DNA of 64,000 nt. Source: Curtobacterium sp. VKM Ac-1393 (GTDB taxonomy: Bacteria > Actinomycetota > Actinomycetes > Actinomycetales > Microbacteriaceae). A model generated the notes under the pieces. The model was not told the origin of the DNA. It ran no database searches and saw only the letters and a program-made list of their open reading frames with translations. Positions 26,237 through 33,873 of the stretch are shown here, piece after piece. A program made the translations under genes and the position numbers. Location of the stretch: positions 1-64,000 of the forward strand of contig NZ_JADKRW010000008.1 in NCBI RefSeq assembly GCF_015350995.1, in the 5' to 3' direction. How positions within the stretch are numbered: position 1 is the stretch's first letter; each line of letters opens with the position of its first letter.

Positions 26237-28330
26237 ATGATCCGCCTCCGTGAAGCACTGCGGTACCTCGCCGAAAATCAGCGCGTCGGACGGCGGCTGG
26301 AGGTCTGGGAGAACGTCCTTGACCGGATCCCGCTCGAGGATGAAGAGCTCTCGTTGAACTCGAAGCACCGCCCGCACGGCGAGTCCGACTTCCTCTGGGG
26401 AACGACTGCGCTCGTGCACGCGGGATTTATGACGAAGCAAAACCGGGGCGAGTGGCGCCTGACTGCCGACGGCGCGAGAGCCGCGGGATTCGAACTCGAC
26501 TCGTTCGCGGCGCTCCTGAACGAACGGGAGCGTGCTTTCCAGCGCGAGCAGGGCCGGGACCGCTCCCTCCGCCTCGCCACTGAGATCATGCCGCCCGACG
26601 CACGAGCCGAGACGATCCGAGCGGTGAGCGGTTTATTCGTCGAGCGGGGACTCCGGCAGCTCGACTCTGTCTTCGCACCCGGACGGGAAGTTTGGCGTCC
26701 GGAGGTCCTCAGCGAGGTCGAGCGGCTGTTCCTCAGACAGCCGGAAGTCGAGGGCGACGACTTCCTCGCCAAGCTTGGTACCCAGTTCAGGTGGGCGAGC
26801 GACGACGCAAAGCTCTTCATGGCCGAACTCATTTGCTGGCAGTTGCTCCCGCTCCAGACGCCAGGAGAGCGAAAGAAGCGGGAGCGCGTGCGCTTCCTCC
26901 TGGACATGATGGACCATCCCGTGACCATTCCTCGGGAGATCAACGAGGCGTTCCGTTCGTGGTCGTTCAACCCAGGTCAGGCGATGACCGGCCGGCACAC
27001 GTTCACTACCCTGTCGATCGTCGTCCGTCTGGTCGCTCTCTGGGTGACCCTGCGTGAGGAGGACCGGGAGCAGATGCTTGAGGTCCCCTGGGCGTGGCGA
27101 GATTTCGTGGCGCACGTGCAGGGAACGGCGCTCCCGATTCAGCGGAACGAGCTGCTGTTTCTCGTGCACCCCGGAGTGTTCGGCGAGGTCGTCGCGCCGG
27201 ACCACCGGGAGGCTATCCGCGAAGCATTTGCAGGTGAGGTCGAAGGGCAGATGGAAGACGACCCTGACTCCCTCCTCCAGCAGATCACGATAGCGTTGCA
27301 GCAGAAGCTAGACGGGCCGGCTCTTTACTACGTCGAGCCGCTGGTCTCGCGGTGGCAGCGGCCGAAGCCAGCCGTCACGCTGGATCCTCCGGAGCAACAA
27401 GCCGCGGACCCCGTTGAACCAGCACTTGTCGGTCGAGATCACTTCCCATCGGCAACGGACGACCTCGCGATGGACCTGCATATACCCGAGCGCTGGCTGC
27501 AGGACACCCTCGACCTCATCGAGCGCCGCCAGCAGGTCATCCTCTACGGCCCTCCCGGCACCGGGAAGACCTTCCTTGCGCAGGCGCTGTCGAAGCACGT
27601 GACCGACGGCACCGACGGCGAGACCACCATCGTGCAGTTCCACCCGACGTACTCGTACGAGGACTTCTTCGAGGGCTTTCGCCCCGTCGCCAACGACGAC
27701 AGCGGCAACCTTGCCTTCACGCTCCGGAAGGGCCCGCTCCGGCGCCTCGCCGACGCGGCCGCCGCCAACCCGGAGGCAAACTACTTCCTCGTCATCGACG
27801 AAATCAACCGCGGCAACATCGCAAAGGTGTTCGGCGAGCTGTACTTCCTGCTCGAGTACCGCGACAGCGAGATCTCCCTGCTCTACAGCGACGAGCCGTT
27901 CACCCTGCCGAGCAACATCTTCGTCATCGGCACGATGAACACCGCCGATCGCTCGATCGCGATGCTGGACGCCGCGATGCGGCGACGATTCGCATTCATC
28001 GAGCTGCACCCTGAACGCGAGCCAGTGGGGAACGTGTTGTTGCGCTGGGCGGCGACCAAGGGCCTCCAGGACGATCGTGCCGACCTGCTGACGCGACTCA
28101 ACGCGCAGATCCAGGACCACGACGCCAAGGTGGGGCCGTCGTTCCTGATGCGCGATCTCGGCGGGACCGGTCTGCAGGACGTGTGGCGGTACGAGATCCT
28201 GCCGCTCCTAGCGGAGCACCACTACGGCGAAGGCGTCGACCTGGAGGCTCGGTACGGCCTGGCCGCGCTGCGTCGCCAGGCGCAGCCTGCGTCGGCGGAC
28301 GGGGCCGAAGGTGCTTCCGTCGACGATTGA
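26237..28330 (+). CDS. mcrB: McrB-type AAA+ GTPase of a modification-dependent restriction system
   Basis: About 697 residues. The C-terminal AAA+ domain has Walker A GPPGTGKTFLAQAL, the McrB-specific QFHPTYSYEDFFEGFRP segment, Walker B with FLVIDEINRGNIAKVFGEL and the MNTADRSIAMLDAAMRRRF sensor-1/arginine-finger region. The ~430-residue N-terminal part is not the short E. coli McrB DNA-binding domain; it looks helical and probably recognises the modified target. The start is uncertain: ATG 26237 begins IRLREALRYLAENQ, while a GTG at 26150 would add 29 unconvincing residues. It overlaps mcrC by 20 nt. McrB forms a GTP-driven ring that translocates DNA for the McrC nuclease. Confidence 0.9.
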   Translation: MIRLREALRYLAENQRVGRRLEVWENVLDRIPLEDEELSLNSKHRPHGESDFLWGTTALVHAGFMTKQNRGEWRLTADGARAAGFELDSFAALLNERERAFQREQGRDRSLRLATEIMPPDARAETIRAVSGLFVERGLRQLDSVFAPGREVWRPEVLSEVERLFLRQPEVEGDDFLAKLGTQFRWASDDAKLFMAELICWQLLPLQTPGERKKRERVRFLLDMMDHPVTIPREINEAFRSWSFNPGQAMTGRHTFTTLSIVVRLVALWVTLREEDREQMLEVPWAWRDFVAHVQGTALPIQRNELLFLVHPGVFGEVVAPDHREAIREAFAGEVEGQMEDDPDSLLQQITIALQQKLDGPALYYVEPLVSRWQRPKPAVTLDPPEQQAADPVEPALVGRDHFPSATDDLAMDLHIPERWLQDTLDLIERRQQVILYGPPGTGKTFLAQALSKHVTDGTDGETTIVQFHPTYSYEDFFEGFRPVANDDSGNLAFTLRKGPLRRLADAAAANPEANYFLVIDEINRGNIAKVFGELYFLLEYRDSEISLLYSDEPFTLPSNIFVIGTMNTADRSIAMLDAAMRRRFAFIELHPEREPVGNVLLRWAATKGLQDDRADLLTRLNAQIQDHDAKVGPSFLMRDLGGTGLQDVWRYEILPLLAEHHYGEGVDLEARYGLAALRRQAQPASADGAEGASVDD

Positions 28331-29489
28331 GCTGCGGGAAGCAGACCAGCCTGTGGTGCACCGGCTGCCGCGGGCGGTAGCCGTCGGACTCGCATCGGCG
28401 AACATCGCGACGATCGCGCCGACGCTCGGCGCCGACGAGTACCGCGTGAGCGGCGTCCGGAAGGTCGGCGTTGTGCGGATCGCCGGGCACACGGTGTGGC
28501 TGAGGCCGAAGACGCCGGTTCGGCGGCTGTTTGCGATGCTCGGGTACGCGCGTGCTGGGAGTGCGATCTGGACCGAGGACGACTTCGGGTTCGAGGAGGA
28601 CGATGACCTCGTGCCGGCGTTGGCGCACGCGTTCGTGCGGCAGGCCTCGCGGGCGTTGGCCGGAGGCCCGCTTCGCGGGTACGTCACGCGCGAGGATGCG
28701 CTGCCGCTCGTGCGTGGTCGGTGGCGGATCGGAGACCAGCTGACACGGCGGGGCGGGCAGCCGCTGCCGGTGGAGGTGTCGTTCGATGACTACGTCGAAG
28801 ACATCGCCGAGAACCAGGTGCTGCTGACCGCAGCAACGCGGTTGTTGCGATTGCCGGGTGTGCCGGCCGATGTGCTCGGGGCGCTGCGGAGGATCGTGCG
28901 GGTGCTCGACGGAGCGTCAGTGATCCCCGTTGGGGCTCCCGTACCCGTGGTCCGGCCGGATCGACGGAACGCGCGGTACTCGTCGGCGCTGGCATTGGCG
29001 TCGCTCGTATTGACAGGGTCGTCGGTCGAGCAGCGCGCCGGGTCAGTCGTCGCGTCGGGGTTCCTTGTCGACATGTGGTCGGTGTTCGAGGACTTCGTGT
29101 CGGCTGCGCTCCGAGAGGCGTTCAAGCCGTACGGGGGAGTGCTGGTGTCGCAGTACAAGTCGACGCTCGACGTCGAGGGGACGGTGAAGATCGCGCCTGA
29201 CCTCGTGTGGCTCGTCGACGGCGAGGTGCGGGCGTGCATCGACGTGAAGTACAAGGTCGAGAAGCACGGGCAGTACCCGAACGCTGATCTGTACCAGATG
29301 GCGGCGTACTGCCGGCGGTTCGGGTTGGACGAGGGATGGCTGGTGTACGCGGCAGGGGAGTCGGAAGGGCGCTTGATTGATGTGATCGCTGGGCCCTTGA
29401 TCCGACTACATGCGTTCGAACTGAACCGATCGCCACTCGTACTTGCTGAGTACCTGGCTTCCTTGGTTCTCGAGAGAAGAGTGGGTTGA
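28311..29489 (+). CDS. mcrC: McrC nuclease subunit
   Basis: 392 residues. N-terminal beta-rich domain that bridges to the McrB ring, then a C-terminal PD-(D/E)xK nuclease: PDLVWLVDG followed by ACIDVKYKVEKHG, i.e. the PD...DxK core. The FEDFVSAAL helix before it is also typical of McrC. Start overlaps the end of mcrB by 20 nt, so translation is coupled. Together they form a type IV restriction system acting on modified (for example methylated or glucosylated) DNA; the recognised modification cannot be inferred. Confidence 0.9.
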   Translation: MLPSTIELREADQPVVHRLPRAVAVGLASANIATIAPTLGADEYRVSGVRKVGVVRIAGHTVWLRPKTPVRRLFAMLGYARAGSAIWTEDDFGFEEDDDLVPALAHAFVRQASRALAGGPLRGYVTREDALPLVRGRWRIGDQLTRRGGQPLPVEVSFDDYVEDIAENQVLLTAATRLLRLPGVPADVLGALRRIVRVLDGASVIPVGAPVPVVRPDRRNARYSSALALASLVLTGSSVEQRAGSVVASGFLVDMWSVFEDFVSAALREAFKPYGGVLVSQYKSTLDVEGTVKIAPDLVWLVDGEVRACIDVKYKVEKHGQYPNADLYQMAAYCRRFGLDEGWLVYAAGESEGRLIDVIAGPLIRLHAFELNRSPLVLAEYLASLVLERRVG

Positions 29490-29841
29490 CTGCGTCTCAT
29501 GTCCCGGAGTCGCCTGGTAGATCGTCGCGGTCGCTCGCGGTTCATCACGCCGCTGCTCTGCGGCTAGGAGAGCCGCAGGATGTCCTGAGCTGATTCGGCC
29601 CGTCGGCGACCCTCGACACCGTAAGATCCGGGTTCGAATCCATAATGCGGGTTATCGGCTCGAACGAGGGAACGGCCGCCGCAGTAGAGTTTCGGCTAGA
29701 CCGAGCGCGAACACGGAAGACGCCGCGGCCGCAAGCGGGGAGGCGCAGTCCATACTCCGCCGTGCCTCATCCGGCTGGCTCGGTCTGGGCATAGAATTGA
29801 TGGAATAGAAACGACTACCCTGGGACAGGGAAGGGGGCTCC
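29490..29841. other. Intergenic region with promoter for the TIR-like/Mrr operon
   Basis: About 350 bp with no convincing gene. A GGTTCGAATCC string near 29630 looks like a tRNA T-loop but no tRNA can be built around it. Near the 3' end, TAGAATTGATGGAATAG (29793-29809) is an A+T-rich -10-like stretch in otherwise G+C-rich DNA, followed by GGGAAGGGGG as ribosome site for the next gene. Confidence 0.4.
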
Positions 29842-30711
29842 ATGAAGGTCTTCATCGCTGCAGAACTCGGCGTCGGATTCGAGACGCTACGAGAGGTCAC
29901 GCGGGACGCTGGATGGACGATCTCAAGCGCGTCGAGCGATCTACGGAACTCCTTCGCATCGCCGCGAGACGAGATTCAGGGTGCTGACGCCGTTATTGCC
30001 GTTCTGGATAGAGCTGCGAAGAACTCTAAGGCGAGCATACTTTTCGAGGCTGGTATAGCAGTCGGCCAGAAAAAGCCGCTGATGCTAATCATAGAAAATT
30101 CGTCTGATCTGCCGGATTCCTTTCCACGGGAAGTTCAAACGCTACGCACGGAACTCACCAATGCACCAGCGCTGAGATTGCATGTCGGACTCTTCCTGCG
30201 CGCGGCCGCGAATACCGATAGACGGTCTGTAACTCGGCCTGATTGGACTGAGGCGGCAGAGACCCGGCGGGGTGGCTTTGCGGCCTTCGAAGATTCCTCG
30301 TTGTGGAGTGCCGCAACCTTTGAAGACCTGGTGATTCACCTTTTGGAAGCCAGCGGCTTAGCCGTCGTGCAGACAGCGGCCAATTTGGACCAAGGGTACG
30401 ATCTGGTCGCCAGTAACCCTGGGGCATCGGATTTCAGCGGCCCGGTCCTAGTGCAGTTAAAAATCGGTTACCCAGATCTCTCACGTGCTGCTGATCGGCT
30501 CCGCGATGCAATGTTGCGCGAAAGCGCCTCCCGCGGCCTGTTGATCTATTTGGACATCAATCGGCAGGGGCTTCACTCCCGCATCGATAAGGTACAAATT
30601 CCGGGCGTTAGTATACTCAGTACCGAATCGTTCGTTCAAGCCCTTGAGCGATTTGGAAGCCTAGCCCCCGTTCTTGAAACGGGCTCGATATCGAGAGAGA
30701 TCGCGCGGTGA
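29842..30711 (+). CDS. TIR/deoxyribosyltransferase-like domain fused to Mrr-like nuclease (candidate defence effector)
   Basis: 289 residues. Residues 1-85 start KVFIAAELG, contain DEIQGADAVIAVLD and end FEAGIAVGQKKPLMLII; this is the nucleotide-handling Rossmann-like fold shared by nucleoside deoxyribosyltransferases and TIR-like bacterial NAD-cleaving domains, with Glu69 in the catalytic Glu position. Residues 158-240 form an Mrr-like PD-(D/E)xK domain: FEDLVIHLLEASGL helix, Asp187 in GYDLV and Gln205-Leu-Lys207 (the Q-x-K variant). Codon use is less G+C-rich than its neighbours, a sign of transfer. AAGGGGG precedes the ATG. It overlaps the following nuclease gene by GTGA. Function inferred: sensing or cleaving a nucleotide and cutting DNA during phage infection; no described system with this exact pair is known to me. 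Confidence 0.7.
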   Translation: MKVFIAAELGVGFETLREVTRDAGWTISSASSDLRNSFASPRDEIQGADAVIAVLDRAAKNSKASILFEAGIAVGQKKPLMLIIENSSDLPDSFPREVQTLRTELTNAPALRLHVGLFLRAAANTDRRSVTRPDWTEAAETRRGGFAAFEDSSLWSAATFEDLVIHLLEASGLAVVQTAANLDQGYDLVASNPGASDFSGPVLVQLKIGYPDLSRAADRLRDAMLRESASRGLLIYLDINRQGLHSRIDKVQIPGVSILSTESFVQALERFGSLAPVLETGSISREIAR

Positions 30712-31238
30712 GCGCCACCTTCAAGTCGGAGGTGCGCAAGCGGCTCAAAGCGGCAGAAGCGACGGGACTGACGGCTGCGGCGAAAGGCAGCTTGTTTGAG
30801 CAATTACTCGTTTATATCTTCGACGAACTGCCTGCCACCATAGTCGAACCGGGCATAACAAGCAGTTTCGGCACCGAGCAGGTCGATATCGCGGTCTCCA
30901 ATCGCGGCGCTTTCCCCTCCCTCCCGAATGTCTTCCTTGTGGAGTGCAAAAACTACAGGCACAAGCTAGACAGTAAGGCGGTGGGGTACTTTCTCTTTAT
31001 CTGCCTTTCTCGGAAGGTCGAGCTGGCCGTCATAGTCGCAAGCGATGGATTGACCGGGGTCTCTGCTGAGCAAACGTATGCAAAGTCGCTCGCAAAGGCT
31101 GCCTCCCCGCTCGGCTGTAAGCTGATTGTTCTTGATCGAGACGATCTACTTTCGTTCACAACGCCCGATGATGTGGTTCGCCTTCTGGAGAGGCGGTATC
31201 TGCAGGCGTTCGCGAGTGGTGGGATAGGTGTCCGTTAG
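30708..31238 (+). CDS. PD-(D/E)xK nuclease-like protein
   Basis: 176 residues, starting at the GTG that overlaps the preceding stop. A compact restriction-endonuclease fold is visible: helix with Glu31 (KGSLFEQLLVYIF), Asp60 in EQVDIAVSN, then FLVECKNY with Glu79-x-Lys81, the classical D...ExK core. The remainder resembles Mrr/YraN-size nucleases, with no other domain. Coupled to the TIR-like/Mrr fusion, so the two products probably act together. Lower G+C than the chromosome. I cannot tell whether it is a DNA or RNA nuclease. Confidence 0.72.
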   Translation: MSATFKSEVRKRLKAAEATGLTAAAKGSLFEQLLVYIFDELPATIVEPGITSSFGTEQVDIAVSNRGAFPSLPNVFLVECKNYRHKLDSKAVGYFLFICLSRKVELAVIVASDGLTGVSAEQTYAKSLAKAASPLGCKLIVLDRDDLLSFTTPDDVVRLLERRYLQAFASGGIGVR

Positions 31239-31406
31239 TTCCGGTCTCAAGTGCAACCGCCGTCCGATCCACACCGCCTTGAGTACATCCGCCACGGCCA
31301 CGGGATCGGCCGCGAATGCCAATCTTCCGATTGGTGCTCCTGCCAGTAGCTAGCTACAGGTGGGAGAGTCTCTTCGGTTCATCGGAGCACCTCCACTGCG
31401 CGCCGA

Positions 31407-31559
31407 TCATCCGTGGCAAGCGTCCCGCTCCATCGAGATCAGCAGCTCCAGACGTCCAGCTGCCTGTTCCGCCCGTCCACTCGACCAAGAGAGGAACAGG
31501 CCGATGACACCAACAACAACCCCGACGATGCCAATGACGATTGACAACGGATCACTCAT
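31407..31559 (-). CDS. Small single-pass membrane peptide (50 residues)
   Basis: A 50-residue reading frame on the minus strand: MSDPLSIVIGIVGVVVGVIGLFLSW forms one clear membrane helix and is followed by SSGRAEQAAGRLELLISMERDACHG, an amphipathic cytoplasmic tail. Ribosome site is weak. The hydrophobic profile is far from random for G+C-rich DNA, which supports it being coded. It lies just downstream of the 584-residue Mrr-like protein on the same strand, so they may be a pair; small membrane peptides often accompany nucleases in defence modules (inference). Confidence 0.4.
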   Translation of the reverse strand: MSDPLSIVIGIVGVVVGVIGLFLSWSSGRAEQAAGRLELLISMERDACHG

Positions 31560-31620
31560 GTCCGCGGCGGCGTTCTCGGGTGCAGCTACGTTCGTCGCGA
31601 GGGCGTGACCAAGCCGCTTG

Positions 31621-33375
31621 TCAACGCACCAACTGCGCGTCCGCTTCGAGGCGATTCCGTAGGGCGCTCATGCCTGTGTGTTCCGGAACGCCAGGCACAG
31701 CCAAGTCCGCAAGTGGTGGAAGGTGACCCTTGTTCTTCAAGCGGTCCGGCTTGTACATCAGCCACGGGTACTTCTTACTGCTGACAGCGTGCGCGACCCG
31801 CCCTGCGCCGCTGCCCGCTTGAAGCGCCGCGACATGCGCTTCACCATCCTCCACGACCGCTTCGTGCTGGTGAATGACCAGGTCTCGAAGGACGACGTCG
31901 ACACCGAGTAGCTCCCGAGTGAACTGAGGCAGCCTCCTGAAAAGTCTCATCCCGTCAGCGCGGAGCCCGGCAAGCAGTGCGTCGTCGTACCCGCCGTCGA
32001 GAGTCATGTTGTAGCCGTCAACGTTCGGCATCGGCGCGAGGCTGCCCTTAAGAACCTCTCGAAGCGCAGCAGCCCAACGCCTGTCAGCGGTTGACACACC
32101 TTCCCGCGGAAACAAGAACTGGACGTCGAGCTCATCCTCGATGAACACCAAGTCGTCAACGAACGCGAGGAGAGCCGGGTCAGGTTCGTGACGATCACCG
32201 CCTCCAAGGGTGAACGCTGCGAAGTCGTGCCCCTTGACCCTGATGGCCACGCGATGAGCGGAGTCAAACTGGCCCATGAATCGGGTCAGCCTTCGGACCT
32301 CGCGGACTGGCACGCCGCCGTTGCTGGTCGTGAACGTGACGTCCTGCGGTGGCGCGTCGGTGTCTGTGGGGACGATCCAGTGAGCGACGAGACCGCCGAT
32401 GAAATCGACGATGAGTTGCCCACCCTCGGCTCCTCGCGCGAACCGCTTCACGGTCCCAGCGATGGAACCGATCTGGACGCCTTCGCTGTCCTGGGCAACG
32501 AGGCTGACGGGCGTGCCAGCACCAGCGTCCAGCGGGACAAGGTGCAGCTCCTCAACTGGCTTCTCCCCAGCAAACCAGTCCGCGCCCGACCGCGAGATCG
32601 ACGGTACGACGTCGTGCGGAAGCACGATGGTTTCTGCGACGCCGAAGCGCATCGCCCGGTCGAACTGTTCCCTCAGGTCCTCGGTGTCCTTCGTGAAGGT
32701 GGCGGTCATCTCCATCGCCAACGGTTCGGCGATGTGGGCGTCAGGGTGCCTGGGGACGAGTTGATGCATCTGATTGCCGTGCGCGTCAACACTGAAAGCC
32801 CATCCCCAGTGCGGACTCTGGGCCCGAAGCCGGCCGTGAACTCGGTCGAGGACGACGCCGAGGTCGTCGCTGTGGGCAAGCGCTTCTTCAGGTTTCCCGA
32901 GCGCCTGGGCGAACCGAAGAACGCGGTCCGATGCGAACACCTCCAGTAGGTGCGAATGCTTGCCGAGGAGGTTGTCAAGCTCCGCTCGTCCGATGATGTC
33001 TGTCTGCATGTCCCGGTCCCCGCGCAGCCCGAGCACGAACTCCCGCTCCTCCCGAGACGGGTTCCCCGGAATCACCAACGTCCAGTGCTTCGAGTGGTGA
33101 TTCTTCATCGCCGAGTCGAAGGACACCTGGACCTGCTTGCGTCGGGGGCGCCACATGCCGGAGAACCCCTCGGGGAAGCACTTCAGCTGGAAGATCCGCA
33201 CGACGTGCTTGCTCATGTCCCAGACGCCCACATCGATGCCGCCGTCACCACCGCGGCCGTCCAACGGTTGCGCGCGGAAGCCGTTGCCGGTGAACTCCTC
33301 GATGAGCACTGCCTCGACGACACGGTCGAATTGAGGCTGGTCCAGCTTGTCGAACCGGATCTCGAACTCAGCCAC
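31621..33375 (-). CDS. Mrr-like PD-(D/E)xK protein with large uncharacterised C-terminal region
   Basis: 584 residues. Residues 10-115 form a restriction-endonuclease-like domain: helix with Glu21 (FDRVVEAVLIEEF), Asp48 in GGDGGIDVGVW, and Gln63-Leu-Lys65 in RIFQLKCFPEGFSG, followed by WTLVIPGNPSREEREFV, a strand pair seen in many defence-linked nucleases. Residues 150-584 contain no motif I recognise; they look like mixed alpha/beta with several beta-rich stretches and could be the sensor. No membrane segment. It is preceded by a 500-bp gap holding repeat R1 and followed by the 50-residue membrane peptide. Likely a stand-alone anti-phage nuclease (inference from domain and island context). 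Confidence 0.65.
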   Translation of the reverse strand: MAEFEIRFDKLDQPQFDRVVEAVLIEEFTGNGFRAQPLDGRGGDGGIDVGVWDMSKHVVRIFQLKCFPEGFSGMWRPRRKQVQVSFDSAMKNHHSKHWTLVIPGNPSREEREFVLGLRGDRDMQTDIIGRAELDNLLGKHSHLLEVFASDRVLRFAQALGKPEEALAHSDDLGVVLDRVHGRLRAQSPHWGWAFSVDAHGNQMHQLVPRHPDAHIAEPLAMEMTATFTKDTEDLREQFDRAMRFGVAETIVLPHDVVPSISRSGADWFAGEKPVEELHLVPLDAGAGTPVSLVAQDSEGVQIGSIAGTVKRFARGAEGGQLIVDFIGGLVAHWIVPTDTDAPPQDVTFTTSNGGVPVREVRRLTRFMGQFDSAHRVAIRVKGHDFAAFTLGGGDRHEPDPALLAFVDDLVFIEDELDVQFLFPREGVSTADRRWAAALREVLKGSLAPMPNVDGYNMTLDGGYDDALLAGLRADGMRLFRRLPQFTRELLGVDVVLRDLVIHQHEAVVEDGEAHVAALQAGSGAGRVAHAVSSKKYPWLMYKPDRLKNKGHLPPLADLAVPGVPEHTGMSALRNRLEADAQLVR

Positions 33376-33601
33376 AGTGGCTCCTCCCCGTCTCCTAGAG
33401 GTTACCGAGCACGACCGACGCGCGCCGCGCCTCCTGCCTCACCAGGGTGCGGGCGGTCCCGTCTCCTGTTCGTGGACGAGGCGGCCGACGATGCGCACGG
33501 CGGTGCTGCAGGTGGCGATGCAGCGCGGTCGTTTGCATCGGCACGAATCTAGCGCATGTGTGCGTCCAGAGAGCGGCCGGAGCTAGCCGTCGTATCGAAA
33601 C

Positions 33602-33708
33602 CGTGGAATGGGATCCCGAAAGGCGTGGAACGCCCGCAGTTACTGGGATCCGCGATCCGTGCCATTACTGCCATCCGCAAATAGACCGAACACCTCTCAT
33701 CAGCACGT
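33602..33708 (+). repeat. ~105-bp dispersed repeat R, copy R1
   Basis: Shares a ~105-bp alignable core with 38266-38372 and 40661-40767, all in the same orientation. Recognisable blocks are TGGAACGCC, ACTGGGATCCGCGATCC and ATAGACCGAACACCTCT. Within the unit ACTGGGATCCGCGAT is half-repeated as ACTGCCATCCGCAAAT. The rest of the 500-bp gap between the Mrr-like gene and hamB has no gene I can support. Confidence 0.8.
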
Positions 33709-33873
33709 CGCGACTGCACATCGCAAGCGGTAGGGGAAATGACCTCTAAAACGCGGGGTGCCGGCTGGATCAGTCAGCGTCTTCACCGCCGGGACCTGAC
33801 GCGGTGGGACCGGCCGCGACTTCCCGGAGGCGCTTCACGCTGTGCGAGGAATCAGCGCACTCCAGAGGGAGCG

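Noticed and set aside
29615..29660. tRNA-like GGTTCGAATCC string that could mark an integration site
   Set aside because: Only the T-loop matches. No acceptor, anticodon or D arm can be built, and no matching direct repeat was found at the other island end.
33447..33749. Small reading frames within repeat R1 that resemble frames in R2 and R3
   Set aside because: Several frames on both strands look alike because the nucleotides are repeated; no ribosome site and stops differ between copies.
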